The notes under the pieces are model-generated. The model was not told the origin of the DNA and made no database searches. It was given only the letters and a program-made list of their open reading frames with translations. From the NCBI GenBank assembly GCA_016936395.1, contig JAFGXY010000034.1, positions 1-36,814 of the forward strand: 36,814 nucleotides of DNA, read 5' to 3'. The stretch is from Paracoccaceae bacterium. Its GTDB lineage: Bacteria > Pseudomonadota > Alphaproteobacteria > Rhodobacterales > Rhodobacteraceae. Below, one piece after another: positions 25,085-33,095 of the stretch; position 1 is the first letter of the stretch, and every line of letters begins with the position of its first letter. The position numbers were made by a program, and so were the translations under genes.

Positions 25085-26073
25085 CCCTCGACCTTCAGCA
25101 CGATCTTGCCGGTATGGCCCGAGCTTTCAAGCCGGGCATGGGCGTCGGCGGCCTGCTCCAGCGGGTATTCGCTGTCGATCACCGGGGCGAAGTGCCCGGC
25201 GGCGATCATCGGCCAGACATGGGTTTCGACCTCGCGCGCGATGCGGGCCTTGGCGGCATCCGATTGCGGGCGCAGGGTGGACCCGGTGATGGTCAGGCGG
25301 CGCATCATCACCTCGGCAAAGTTCAGCTCGACCTTGGGGCCTTGCAGAAAGGCGATCTGCACCAGCCGCCAGTCATCAGCCAAGGTGCGGATGTTGCGCG
25401 GAAGATAGGGGCCGCCGACCATGTCAAGGATCAGGTTGGCCCCACCTTCGGCCTTGATCGCGGCGGCCCAGTCTTCGGTCTTGTAATTGAAGGCGCGTTC
25501 GGCCCCCAAGGCTTCGCAGGCGCGGGCCTTGTCGTCGCTGCCGGCGGTGGTGAACACCCGCGCGCCAAGGGCGCGGGCGATCTGGATCGCCGTGGTGCCG
25601 ATGCCTGAGGCGCCGCCATGAACCAGAAACCGCTCACCCGCCTGCAAACCGCCGCGCATGACCACGTTGGACCAGACGGTAAAGCAGGTTTCCGGCAGGC
25701 AGGCGGCGGCGCGCAGGTCCATTCCGGGGGGGATGGGCAGGGCATGCGCCTCATGCGTGGTGACGTATTCGGCATAGCCGCCGCCGGGCAGCAGCGCCGT
25801 CACCCGGTCGCCGATGCGCCAGCGTGTGACGTTCGGCCCCAGTTCGACCACGGTCCCCGACGCCTCTAGCCCCGGCAGCGGTGAGGCATTGGCGGGCGGC
25901 GCATAAAGCCCCGCCCGTTGCAGCGCGTCGGGGCGATTGACCCCGGCGAAAGCCACGCGAATCACGATCTGACCATGGCCCGGCACCGGCACCGGCAGGA
26001 TCGCAGGGCGCAAGACTTGCGGGCCGCCGGGTTCGGAAATCTCGACGGCACGCATGGTGTGGGACAGGGTCAT
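25081..26073 (-). CDS. NAD(P)H-quinone oxidoreductase, zeta-crystallin type
   Basis: The 330-residue protein belongs to the medium-chain dehydrogenase/reductase superfamily, quinone oxidoreductase (zeta-crystallin/PIG3) branch. The N-terminal GroES-like part contains VAFAGVNRPDALQRAGLY and PLPGLEASGTVVELGPNVTR. The nucleotide-binding domain starts at ERFLVHGGASGIGTTAIQIA, followed by GARVFTTAGSDDKARACEAL. No catalytic zinc cysteines are present, as expected for this branch. It likely reduces quinones or enones with NADPH. AGGAAA lies about 10 bases before ATG 26073; an internal Met six codons in is an alternative. COQ9 is encoded just upstream, 25 bases away. Confidence 0.92.
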   Translation of the reverse strand: MTLSHTMRAVEISEPGGPQVLRPAILPVPVPGHGQIVIRVAFAGVNRPDALQRAGLYAPPANASPLPGLEASGTVVELGPNVTRWRIGDRVTALLPGGGYAEYVTTHEAHALPIPPGMDLRAAACLPETCFTVWSNVVMRGGLQAGERFLVHGGASGIGTTAIQIARALGARVFTTAGSDDKARACEALGAERAFNYKTEDWAAAIKAEGGANLILDMVGGPYLPRNIRTLADDWRLVQIAFLQGPKVELNFAEVMMRRLTITGSTLRPQSDAAKARIAREVETHVWPMIAAGHFAPVIDSEYPLEQAADAHARLESSGHTGKIVLKVEG

Positions 26074-26098
26074 TGGGGCGGTTTCCTGTGGAAAGGGT

Positions 26099-26782
26099 TT
26101 ACCAACGCCCCGGCAAATCGTCGGGTGCCATCGGCTTTTGCACCTTTTCCATCAGTTTTTTCGGCCCGGCAAGCAGCAGCTTGGCCAAGGGGTTGTCCTG
26201 GAACCTGGCTTTGGCTTTTTCGAACTGCATCACGCCTTCGATGCGGCGGTCCAGAAAATCCCATGTTGCCTGATGGTTCAGGCTGTCATCGCCCAGCCAG
26301 AACAGCACCGTGGCGGAATAGACCGCCGACAGGGAGGCGCGTTTGGTATACCAGTTGATGTCGCGGCTGCTGTCCCCCAAGGCCGACCAGATCGCATCGG
26401 CGGTGCCCCAGACCGCGCGCGCGCCGTCGGCGCTGTAATTGGGCAGGGCAAACAGCGTGGCACCGCGGCGCACGGCCTCTTTGTCCTCGATCGCTTCCAG
26501 CCGGAAACGAATGGCGGTGGCGATGCGGTCGCGATAACGCAGGGCGACAAGGTCGGTCTGGGCCAGACGGTCGCGCATCATGGCGTCGCCCCGGCGGTGA
26601 TAGGCCAGCGCCAGATCCACCCCGCCGCGCGGGTAAAGCGACCGTGCAAGGGCGTTGTCCACCCCCGAATCGGCAATGGCCGCGCGCAGGGTGGTTTCGG
26701 TCCAGCCATCAAAGGGCACGTGCATCAGGGCCGCATCCAGCACCTGATCGGCGGGGGACTGCGCTTCAGTGTCGGTATTCAT
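26099..26782 (-). CDS. COQ9-family ubiquinone biosynthesis protein
   Basis: The 227-residue protein matches the COQ9 family, a TetR-like lipid-binding fold that assists ubiquinone synthesis in mitochondria and in alphaproteobacteria. Family stretches are VLDAALMHVPFDGWTETTLR, ARSLYPRGGVDLALAYHRRG, TKRASLSAVYSATVLFWLGD and TWDFLDRRIEGVMQFEK. The ATG at 26782 is the only good start. The quinone oxidoreductase follows 25 bases downstream on the same strand, and the pairing makes quinone metabolism the shared theme. rpsU is divergent on the other side. Confidence 0.93.
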   Translation of the reverse strand: MNTDTEAQSPADQVLDAALMHVPFDGWTETTLRAAIADSGVDNALARSLYPRGGVDLALAYHRRGDAMMRDRLAQTDLVALRYRDRIATAIRFRLEAIEDKEAVRRGATLFALPNYSADGARAVWGTADAIWSALGDSSRDINWYTKRASLSAVYSATVLFWLGDDSLNHQATWDFLDRRIEGVMQFEKAKARFQDNPLAKLLLAGPKKLMEKVQKPMAPDDLPGRW

Positions 26783-26845
26783 TCGGACTTCCTTTGCGTT
26801 GTGCGGTGGACAGGGCAGGATGATGTTGTTATAGCGCGGGTCGCC

Positions 26846-26860
26846 TGCACTTACAGTGCA
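26846..26860. promoter_or_regulatory. Perfect palindrome upstream of rpsU
   Basis: TGCACT-TAC-AGTGCA is a perfect inverted repeat with 6-base arms in the 108-base region between divergent COQ9 and rpsU. It ends 30 bases before the rpsU ATG, with GGAAGGTGG (ribosome binding) in between. It could be an operator or part of the 5' untranslated RNA of rpsU. Which one cannot be told. Confidence 0.4.
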
Positions 26861-26890
26861 ACTCTAACCTAGGAAGGTGGTGACAACCAC

Positions 26891-27097
26891 ATGCAGGTCA
26901 GCGTCCGTGACAACAACGTTGAGCAAGCCCTTCGGGCCCTCAAGAAAAAGCTCCAGCGCGAAGGCGTGTTCCGCGAAATGAAGCTCAAGCAACATTTCGA
27001 GAAACCCTCCGTCAAGAAAGCGCGCGAGCAAGCCGAAGCCGTTCGCCGTGCGCGCAAGCTTGCGCGCAAGAAGGCATTGCGCGAAGGCGGCGTTTAA
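26891..27097 (+). CDS. rpsU: 30S ribosomal protein S21
   Basis: The 68-residue basic protein is bS21: [20 protein letters not shown] at the start, the [20 protein letters not shown] middle and an Arg/Lys/Ala-rich C-terminal helix. It sits on the 30S platform near the Shine-Dalgarno/anti-Shine-Dalgarno helix and takes part in initiation. AGGAAGGTGG lies 8-18 bases upstream of the ATG. The gene is monocistronic: a clear terminator follows 50 bases after the stop codon. Length and sequence are typical of alphaproteobacteria. Confidence 0.98.
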   Translation: MQVSVRDNNVEQALRALKKKLQREGVFREMKLKQHFEKPSVKKAREQAEAVRRARKLARKKALREGGV

Positions 27098-27143
27098 GTC
27101 GTTTGCATGCTGGGCAGGGCCTTATGGGCCGTGCCTTTTGATC

Positions 27144-27180
27144 AACCCCCGTGCCTTGGCCCGGGGGTTTTTCTTTTTTT
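27144..27180 (+). terminator. Intrinsic terminator of rpsU
   Basis: AACCCCC (27144-27150) pairs with GGGGGTT (27163-27169) around a 12-base loop that can extend the stem, and the hairpin is followed by TTTCTTTTTTT (27170-27180). A stem plus a long U-run 47 bases after the stop codon makes this a strong intrinsic terminator. Confidence 0.85.
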
Positions 27181-27226
27181 GCCGTGCCGACCCTTGGTGT
27201 CGCTCGCCTTTGTGTCGGAAGGGGGC

Positions 27227-27697
27227 CTAGACCGGGATGGCGGTGGTGTTGACCACGGTGCGCAGCGAAAAAGAGCTTTGCATCTGACGCACCCCCGGCA
27301 GGCGCGACAGGAACTGGCGGTGGATGCGGGCGAAGTCGTCGGTGTCCTGCACCAGAAGTTTCATCAGATAGTCGGCAGACCCCGCCATCAGGTGACATTC
27401 CAGCAGGTTGGGGATGCGCGCCACCTCACGCTCAAACCGGTCCAGCAGGTCTTCGGCCTGACCCTCCAGCGTGATTTCGACGAACACCGTGGTGGCAAGG
27501 CCCAGTTTGCGGGCATCCAGCAGGGCGACGAAGGCGGCGATATAGCCCTCCTCCTCCAGCCGTTGGGTGCGCCGGTGGCAGGCCGAGGGCGACAGGTTCA
27601 CCCGTTCGGACAATTCGGCATTGGTGATGCGGCCTTCGCGTTGCAGCACGGTCAGGATTCTTCGGTCTGTTGCGTCCATATCCATGGCTTGCGTCAT
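27227..27697 (-). CDS. Lrp/AsnC-family transcriptional regulator (probable ald regulator)
   Basis: The 156-residue protein has an N-terminal winged helix-turn-helix ([20 protein letters not shown], then [20 protein letters not shown]) and a C-terminal RAM ligand-binding domain ([38 protein letters not shown]). It is encoded divergently from alanine dehydrogenase, the usual setting for an alanine-responsive Lrp-type activator. The 138-base gap contains TTGCG/CGCAA repeats that may be its binding sites. ATG 27697 is called; a Met four codons in is an alternative. A large open frame on the other strand covers this gene but is a shadow. Confidence 0.92.
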   Translation of the reverse strand: MTQAMDMDATDRRILTVLQREGRITNAELSERVNLSPSACHRRTQRLEEEGYIAAFVALLDARKLGLATTVFVEITLEGQAEDLLDRFEREVARIPNLLECHLMAGSADYLMKLLVQDTDDFARIHRQFLSRLPGVRQMQSSFSLRTVVNTTAIPV

Positions 27698-27772
27698 TTC
27701 TTTCCTGAAACGGTCGATAAAGGGCAGAAGCTGCTCAGAAACCTAGCGCAAGGGACCGATAATTCAAAACTC

Positions 27773-27791
27773 TTGCGTGAAAGAAGCGCAA
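27773..27791. promoter_or_regulatory. Inverted repeat between lrp and ald
   Basis: TTGCG (27773-27777) and CGCAA (27787-27791) form an inverted repeat with a 9-base spacer, and GCGCAAG at 27746-27752 and CTTGCAA at 27797-27803 repeat the half-site theme. Several half-sites within 60 bases fit cooperative binding of an Lrp-type octamer. This is an inference from spacing and context; no consensus for this regulator is known to me. Confidence 0.4.
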
Positions 27792-27835
27792 CAGTCTTGC
27801 AACGGACCGGCGAGGTGCCGGTGGGGAGAGACGTG

Positions 27836-28954
27836 ATGAAGATCGGTTGCCCGAAAGAGATAAAGCCGCAGGAGTTTCGCGTCGGGATGACGCCGGATGC
27901 CGTGCGCGACGCGGTGGCGCATGGCCATGCCGTGCTGATCGAGACGGGCGCAGGGGTAGGGTCCGGCTTTGCCGATGCCGATTACGCGGCGGCGGGCGCG
28001 CGGATCATCGCCACGGCAGAGGAGGTGTTTGCCGAGGCCGAGATGATTGTGAAGGTCAAGGAACCGCAAGCGGTCGAGCGGGCAAGGCTGCGCGCGGGTC
28101 AGGTGCTGTTCACCTATCTGCATCTTGCACCCGACCCGGATCAGACGGCGGATTTGCTGAAATCCGGCGTGACCGCGATTGCCTATGAAACCGTGACCGA
28201 CCGGTCCGGTGGCCTGCCCTTGCTGGCCCCGATGTCCGAGGTGGCGGGGCGTCTGGCCCCGCAGGTGGGTGCATGGACGCTGCAAAAGGCCAACGGCGGG
28301 CGGGGGGTGTTGCTGGGCGGTGTGCCGGGGGTGGCCCCGGCCCGCGTGGTGGTGATCGGCGGCGGCGTCGTGGGCACCCATGCGGCGCGGGTGGCGGCGG
28401 GCATGGGGGCCGATGTGGTGGCGCTGGACCGCTCGCTGCCCCGCCTTCGCTATCTGGATGATGTGTTCGGTCGCCAGTTCAGGACCGGATACGCCAGTGG
28501 TGCGGCAACAGCGGCAGCGGTGGCCGAGGCCGACATGGTCATTGGCGCCGTGCTGATCCCAGGGGCGGCAGCGCCCAAACTGGTCAGCCGGGCGCAACTG
28601 GCCACGATGAAGCCGGGGGCGGCGATCGTGGACGTGGCGATTGATCAGGGCGGTTGTTTCGAAACCAGCCGCGCCACCACACACCAGGACCCGATCTATG
28701 CGGTGGACGGCATCTTGCACTATTGCGTGGCCAATATGCCGGGGGCGGTGGCCCGAACCGCGACGCTGGCCTTGGGCAATGCGACGCTGCCGTTCCTGCT
28801 GGCCCTGGCTGACAAAGGGTGGCGGGCGGCTTGCGCCGATGACCCGCATCTGAAGGCCGGGCTGAACACCCATGCCGGGCATCTGACCTATGCGGCGGTC
28901 GGTGTGGCGCTTGGCCTTCCCAGCATTTCGGCGGATCAGGCGCTGGCGTTGTGA
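27836..28954 (+). CDS. ald: Alanine dehydrogenase
   Basis: Ald interconverts L-alanine and pyruvate plus ammonia with NAD. The 372-residue length is standard. The N-terminus [20 protein letters not shown], the active-site stretch [12 protein letters not shown] (lysine) and FTYLHLAPD (His), the Rossmann motif [20 protein letters not shown], and [20 protein letters not shown] are all intact. The frame stays open 700 bases upstream, but the family start is ATG 27836, preceded by GGGGAGAG and by an in-frame GTG one codon earlier. It is divergent from the Lrp-type regulator, which probably controls it in response to alanine. Confidence 0.96.
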   Translation: MKIGCPKEIKPQEFRVGMTPDAVRDAVAHGHAVLIETGAGVGSGFADADYAAAGARIIATAEEVFAEAEMIVKVKEPQAVERARLRAGQVLFTYLHLAPDPDQTADLLKSGVTAIAYETVTDRSGGLPLLAPMSEVAGRLAPQVGAWTLQKANGGRGVLLGGVPGVAPARVVVIGGGVVGTHAARVAAGMGADVVALDRSLPRLRYLDDVFGRQFRTGYASGAATAAAVAEADMVIGAVLIPGAAAPKLVSRAQLATMKPGAAIVDVAIDQGGCFETSRATTHQDPIYAVDGILHYCVANMPGAVARTATLALGNATLPFLLALADKGWRAACADDPHLKAGLNTHAGHLTYAAVGVALGLPSISADQALAL

Positions 28955-29038
28955 TCCGCGGCCTGCGCCGCCGTCCAGTTAAGCGCGACGGAAACCGGGG
29001 CCTTTCAGCGTAACGTCACCAGAACATGAGGTGCCTTG

Positions 29039-29634
29039 ATGCTGTCACGACTGTCCCCCTATTGGCTCTGGGTCTTGCTGGCGATTCCCGCCCTGACCAT
29101 GACCACGGCCCTGTTTGGAGAAGACGCCCGGGCCTTCCACCGCCTGCTACACCCGACCGGCGAGTTTTCGGCCCGGTTCATGATTGTCTCGATGCTGGCC
29201 GCGCCGCTGATGCTTTTGACCAAGGGGGCAGTTGGGCGCGGTGGTTGCGCAAGAACCGGCGCTATTTCGGGGTGGCGGCGTTCTTCTATGCCGCCCTGCA
29301 CACCTATGTTTATCTGGTCGACAAGGGCAGCCTTGACCGCGTGCTGGCGCAGGCGACCCAGTTCGACATGGCGACTGGCTGGCTGGCCATGCTGCTGTTC
29401 ATTCCACTGGCCGCCACCTCGATGGATTACGCAGTGCGCAAGCTGGGCACGTGGTGGAAACCGGTGCAACGCCTGACCTATGCCGCGGCGGCGCTGACGC
29501 TGCTGCACTGGGCCTCGTTGCACGGCTGGAAAGACTGGCCGCCGGCGCTGGTGCATTTCACGCCGCTTGCGGTGCTGACGCTGTATCGGTTGTGGTGGCT
29601 GTATCTGCGGCCGCGGCCGGTGGCGGTTGCCTGA
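29039..29634 (+). pseudogene. MsrQ-like ferric-reductase-domain membrane protein, frameshifted
   Basis: Two overlapping frames together encode one protein of about 198 residues. The first (29039 to about 29227) gives LSRLSPYWLWVLLAIPALTM and ends in MLAAPLMLLTKG. The second (from about 29227) continues with SWARWLRKNRRYFGVAAFFY, AALHTYVYLVDKG and LTYAAAALTLLHWASLHGWK. The joined protein has about six helices with paired His in the ferric-reductase-like fold of MsrQ/YedZ, the heme-binding partner of MsrP. A single missing G in the run GGGGG at 29224-29228 would restore the frame. It may be a sequencing or assembly error, a real mutation or a minus-one slip. No msrP gene is in the window. ATG 29039 is the start. 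Confidence 0.75.
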
Positions 29635-29639
29635 ACGAC

Positions 29640-29667
29640 AAAGGCCCCCGCACCAGCGGGGGCCTTT
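29640..29667. terminator. Bidirectional terminator between the MsrQ-like gene and mscL
   Basis: AAAGGCCCCCGC (29640-29651) and GCGGGGGCCTTT (29656-29667) form a perfect 12-base-pair stem with an ACCA loop, between convergent genes. The AAA/TTT flanks give a short U-run in both directions, so it can end both transcripts. Confidence 0.8.
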
Positions 29668-29684
29668 GGGTTTGGGTCATGCGG

Positions 29685-30116
29685 TCAGTGTTTCAGCGCG
29701 TCACGGATCTCCAGCAGCACATCCAGTTCCGACGGGCCGGTGGGCGCTGCCGCAGCGGCGGCAGCCTCTTTGCGTTCGGTGGCGGCTTTCAGCTTGTTCA
29801 CCGCCTTGACCAGCAAGAACACCACCCAGGCGATGATCAGGAAATTGATCACGGCGGTGATGAAGGCGCCGTAGGCAAACACCGGGGCACCGGCATCCCT
29901 GGCCGCCGCAAGCGAGGTATAGGCCGGTTCCGTCATCGACAGGTCAAAAAACAGGTTCGAGAAATCGACGCCGCCGGTGATCAGACCGATGATCGGGTTG
30001 ATCAGATCGGCGACCAGCGAGTTCACAATGGCCGTGAACGCCGCCCCGATAATGATGCCGACCGCAAGATCGACAACATTGCCCTTGGCAATAAAGGCCT
30101 TGAATTCGTTAAGCAT
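29685..30116 (-). CDS. mscL: Large-conductance mechanosensitive channel MscL
   Basis: MscL opens under membrane tension to release solutes during osmotic down-shock. The 143-residue product has the N-terminal amphipathic helix and first membrane helix ([37 protein letters not shown]), a periplasmic loop ([12 protein letters not shown] through AGAPVFAYG), the second helix ([19 protein letters not shown]) and a cytoplasmic helix with an Ala-rich linker. The ATG at 30116 is the family start. The gene is monocistronic and ends at a strong hairpin. Confidence 0.97.
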   Translation of the reverse strand: MLNEFKAFIAKGNVVDLAVGIIIGAAFTAIVNSLVADLINPIIGLITGGVDFSNLFFDLSMTEPAYTSLAAARDAGAPVFAYGAFITAVINFLIIAWVVFLLVKAVNKLKAATERKEAAAAAAAPTGPSELDVLLEIRDALKH

Positions 30117-30270
30117 ATCCAGATATCCCTTGATGGCGTTCCGCCTTGGATGGCGGGCTCTTTGCCCTTGCGCCGGTTTGACACCGCCGGACTATGCCAC
30201 AGCCGCTTGCCCGCGTGACGGGAAAAAGAACCGATCCGCAGCACCTGACGCCACCAGTGCGCCGGAAGTG

Positions 30271-30846
30271 TCACAGCGTCAGATCACACACCATGGTGGT
30301 GGTGCGCGAGAACCCGAACACGTGGCGCAATGGGCCAAGGCTTTCGCTGCGCAGGACGCGAAAACCTGTTCGTTCATACAGGGCGCGCGCGCGGATGTTG
30401 GTGTCGATCACCTCAAGCCGGATGGCGGTATAGCCACGCTCCAGGGCCTCGGCTTTCAGGGCGCCGACCAGCGCACCGCCGATGCCCATGCCGCGCATGT
30501 CGCGCGCGACACAGATGCCGTCGATCAGGAAGCGATCATTGTCGATGTCCGATTGCAGGCTGCGCAACAAGGCCCCGCGCCACGCGGCACCAATGCGGCC
30601 ATAGACCGCCCGCATGTCGGCGGCATCGCCGCCCGCAAAGCTGCCATAAGGTGATTTGAAACCCCCGATGCCCACCAACCTGCCATCAGGGGCAATCGCG
30701 CTGAGGCAGTGATCGGTGCGGATGACGCGGGCCAGAAACGCATGGGCGCGATCCTCTGGCCCCATCACCCGGCCCAGCTTGCCGCCAAAAGCCTGCCAAT
30801 ACAGCGCTGCCGCCTGCGGGATAAGAGGGTCGGGCAAGCCAAACAT
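30271..30846 (-). CDS. GNAT-family N-acetyltransferase
   Basis: The 191-residue protein has a GNAT fold: the acetyl-CoA-binding motif ICVARDMRGMGIGGALVGAL (R-G-M-G-I-G), followed by ERGYTAIRLEVIDTNIRARA and LYERTGFRVLRSE. The N-terminal part (ALYWQAFGGKLGRVMGPEDR) resembles a Rhodobacterales GNAT subfamily. The substrate is unknown. The open frame runs upstream into the azlC promoter region; ATG 30846 is chosen because it begins the conserved part, though ATG 30906 is possible and neither has a clear ribosome-binding site. The gene is divergent from azlCD. Confidence 0.88.
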   Translation of the reverse strand: MFGLPDPLIPQAAALYWQAFGGKLGRVMGPEDRAHAFLARVIRTDHCLSAIAPDGRLVGIGGFKSPYGSFAGGDAADMRAVYGRIGAAWRGALLRSLQSDIDNDRFLIDGICVARDMRGMGIGGALVGALKAEALERGYTAIRLEVIDTNIRARALYERTGFRVLRSESLGPLRHVFGFSRTTTMVCDLTL

Positions 30847-30925
30847 GATCTGCACGCGGAGGGGGCCTTTTCCTTTGCTTTCAAACTGCCTAAGCCTTGC
30901 GCGCATCCCGGTAAAGGCCCAAGCC

Positions 30926-31633
30926 ATGCGACCCATCCGTTCCCCGTTCCTGCGCGGCTGTCTGGCCTCGTCGCCCTTTGTGATCGTTGTGGTGCCGTTT
31001 GCGGTGCTGTTCGGGGTTGTCGCCACCGAGGCCGGGCTGGACCTGTTTCAGGTCATGCTGTTTTCGTTCAGCGTCTTTGCCGGGGCATCGCAATTTGCCG
31101 CCGTGCAACTGATGCAGGATCAGGCGCCGGTTCTGATCGTGCTGGCAACATCGCTGGCGGTGAACCTGCGGATGGTGATGTATTCGGTGGCGATGGCGCC
31201 GCATCTGGGCGCCGCCCCCTTGGGCACGCGGGCGCTGATGGCGTATTTTCTGGTGGACCAAAGCTTTGCCGCGTCCCAGGCCGAGTTCGAGGCCCGGCCA
31301 GATCAACCGCTGCGCGACAAGGTGGCGTTCTTCTTTGGCTCGGTCACGCCGATTGCGCCCTTGTGGTTTGTCGCGACCTTTGCGGGGGCGGCGATGGGGC
31401 GGGCGATCCCGCCCGAGTTTGCGCTGGATTTCGCGGTGCCGATCACCTTTCTGGCCATCGTCGCGCCGATGCTGCGCAGCCTGCCGCATGTGGTGGCGGC
31501 GGGCGTGTCGATCGTGGCGGCGCTGGTTCTGGTCGGGTTGCCCTATGGTGCGGGCCTTCTGGTGGCGGCGGCCTTGGCGATGACGGCGGGCGCGTTGACC
31601 GAAGTGGCGCTGGAACGGCGGGCCGCGCGATGA
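30926..31633 (+). CDS. azlC: AzlC-family branched-chain amino acid exporter subunit
   Basis: AzlC and AzlD together export branched-chain amino acids (and toxic analogues) across the inner membrane. The 235-residue product has about seven or eight helices and the family stretches LLFSFSVFAGASQFAAVQLM-like FSFSVFAGASQFAAVQL, SLAVNLRMVMYSVAMAP and FLVDQSFAASQAEF. ATG 30926 begins the conserved N-terminus (MRPIRSPFLRGCLASSPF); the frame is open further upstream but lies in the GNAT promoter region. azlD overlaps its stop codon (ATGA). The ilv and leu genes in the window point to the same substrates. Confidence 0.92.
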   Translation: MRPIRSPFLRGCLASSPFVIVVVPFAVLFGVVATEAGLDLFQVMLFSFSVFAGASQFAAVQLMQDQAPVLIVLATSLAVNLRMVMYSVAMAPHLGAAPLGTRALMAYFLVDQSFAASQAEFEARPDQPLRDKVAFFFGSVTPIAPLWFVATFAGAAMGRAIPPEFALDFAVPITFLAIVAPMLRSLPHVVAAGVSIVAALVLVGLPYGAGLLVAAALAMTAGALTEVALERRAAR

Positions 31634-31956
31634 AGATCGATCCCGCCACCTTCTGGATCGTGCTGCCGGTGCTGGGCCTTGGCACTTATCTGATCCGGTT
31701 TTCGTTTCTGGGCATGCTGGGCAGCCGCCCGTTGCCGGGCCCTTTGCGGCGGGCGCTGCGCTATACGGCGGTTGGCATCCTGCCGGGCCTTGTGGCCCCG
31801 GCGGTGCTGTGGCCCCCCGCCACGGGCGGCGCGCCGGATGCGGCAAGGCTTGCGGCGGCCTGCGTCACCTTGGCGGTGGGGGTGGCCACCCGCAGCGTGA
31901 TCGGCGCCATTCTTGCAGGGGGCATCACGCTTTACACGCTGCTTTGGCTGCTGTGA
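31630..31956 (+). CDS. azlD: AzlD-family branched-chain amino acid exporter subunit
   Basis: The 108-residue membrane protein is the small partner of AzlC. Three or four helices are visible: FWIVLPVLGLGTYLIRFSFL, RYTAVGILPGLVAPAVL, LAAACVTLAVGVATRSVIGA and LAGGITLYTLLWLL. GTYLIRFSFL is a family marker. The start ATG 31630 overlaps the azlC stop codon by four bases (ATGA), which is the usual coupling for this pair. The end abuts the convergent lipoprotein gene with no gap. Confidence 0.92.
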   Translation: MKIDPATFWIVLPVLGLGTYLIRFSFLGMLGSRPLPGPLRRALRYTAVGILPGLVAPAVLWPPATGGAPDAARLAAACVTLAVGVATRSVIGAILAGGITLYTLLWLL

Positions 31957-32568
31957 TCATTGCGCGCGCGGATCGCCAACCTGCACCAACAGCACGCCAT
32001 GATTGTCGTCGGCGTCATCATCGGTGATCTTGCGGCTGGTCACGCCGGGCAGCTTGGCAAACGCGTCCATGAACTTGCGCGGATACCAGGTCGAGGGCAG
32101 GTTTTCAAAGCCGGGCACACCGCGCAGGATGGACGAAACCGACGCCGTGCATTGCGCCTTGGGCACCGCGCCATAGGCCTTGGCGCGCTGCATCGCAAGT
32201 TCGGCCACGCCCGGCGACACCAGAATGGTCTGTTCGACCACGTCATAAGTCTCACGCGCATGATAGTCGATGTAGAAGCTTACCATCTTGGGGGTGATGC
32301 CGAAGTGCACGTCATTGCGCTCGGGCAGGGCCGGGTGGTGCCAGGTGCCGGCCGGGTCGAACATGATGCGTTCGGACCCGTTGATCAGCAGGCCGGAATG
32401 GGCGCCCGAGCCGCTTTTGGTGGACAAGACGGTAAACAATGTGATCGAGGGCGGGCCATCATGGACATAGCGGGCCCGCGAAACGGCCTCGTCTGACGCC
32501 CATTTCGGTTCGGCGCCGCAGGCCGCAAGAGACAGGATCGCCAAAAGAGCGAGAACCAATCGGAACAT
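31957..32568 (-). CDS. Conserved lipoprotein, unknown function
   Basis: The 203-residue protein has a lipoprotein signal with lipobox L-A-A-C (Cys17), so it is anchored to a membrane facing the periplasm. The mature domain includes SGAHSGLLINGSERIMFDPA, DVHFGITPKMVSFYIDYHAR, AKAYGAVPKAQCTASVSSIL and STWYPRKFMDAFA. The early His with GLLI and a later Cys resemble the arrangement of permuted NlpC/P60-like or DUF4105-like proteins, but this is only a similarity of pattern. Acidic residues cluster near the end (TDDDADDNHG). It ends at azlD with no gap, and a 40-codon ORF lies 12 bases upstream. Confidence 0.75.
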   Translation of the reverse strand: MFRLVLALLAILSLAACGAEPKWASDEAVSRARYVHDGPPSITLFTVLSTKSGSGAHSGLLINGSERIMFDPAGTWHHPALPERNDVHFGITPKMVSFYIDYHARETYDVVEQTILVSPGVAELAMQRAKAYGAVPKAQCTASVSSILRGVPGFENLPSTWYPRKFMDAFAKLPGVTSRKITDDDADDNHGVLLVQVGDPRAQ

Positions 32569-32580
32569 GAATGTAACCTT

Positions 32581-32703
32581 TCAGGCGTTGGAAAGCGGGA
32601 TGAGACTTGAAAAACCGATATCAGGCACCGCGCTGCAAATGAAGCCTGCAAGTGCCTGATTTCGTGACCTGATCTTCCTGATTTCGGTCATGCGTTCGGC
32701 CAT
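32581..32703 (-). CDS. Possible 40-residue small protein
   Basis: The ORF encodes MAERMTEIRKIRSRNQALAG followed by 20 more residues (FICSAVPDIGF, then SSLIPLSNA). AAGGGGA lies about 9 bases before the ATG at 32703, a good ribosome-binding site, and the ORF ends 12 bases before the lipoprotein start. No family is recognised. Translation of this ORF could couple to or regulate the lipoprotein. The case rests on the ribosome-binding site and position only. A longer in-frame start at 32763 exists. Confidence 0.35.
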   Translation of the reverse strand: MAERMTEIRKIRSRNQALAGFICSAVPDIGFSSLIPLSNA

Positions 32704-32816
32704 GGTCCGGTTCCCCTTCGTCGGCTTCAGCCCGTGGTTACCCGATTCAGGGCAGTCTGTCACGGGACTCGCTCGGGCGGAAAGTCACGACGTTTCAATG
32801 TCTCGAAAAGCGATGC

Positions 32817-33095
32817 CTAATGGCCGCAGTCCGGTGCGATCGGCGCCGCGCGCTGCCACAGCCAAGCCCCATCCGAAGACAGCACGCGTGACACCTTGCC
32901 TGCATGCAGCAGGTGGTTCAGATGCGCCACCGCCTCGACCAGCGCCATGCCGTGATCCGGCCCTGTGATGTCACGCTTGAACAGTGGCACAAAGCACTGC
33001 ACGGCGGTTTGCGGCGTGGACAGATGGTCCAGCAGCCGGTCGAGCGCTGACATGTGGTTGTCGAATGGATGACGGTTTGGCCAGTCCGGGCTGTC
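32817..33095 (-). pseudogene. C-terminal remnant of a metallo-beta-lactamase-fold hydrolase
   Basis: This frame encodes MSALDRLLDHLSTPQTAVQC, then FVPLFKRDITGPDHGMALVE, AVAHLNHLLHAGKVS and DGAWLWQRA. This is the C-terminal winged-helix segment I recognise from a Rhodobacterales subfamily of metallo-beta-lactamase-fold hydrolases, usually about 300 residues long. Homologous-looking residues (DWPNRHPFDNH) continue before the first Met up to a stop codon at 33098-33096, so the break is near 33,095. The catalytic HxHxDH domain is absent. It is probably a gene cut by the insertion of the neighbouring foreign DNA; a normal gene with this short size would be unlike its family. Confidence 0.65.

Noticed and set aside
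27107-27835. Long open frame running into alanine dehydrogenase from upstream, opposite to the Lrp gene
   Set aside because: High GC keeps the frame open; the upstream part is antisense to the clearly real Lrp-type gene and the family start of alanine dehydrogenase is at 27836.
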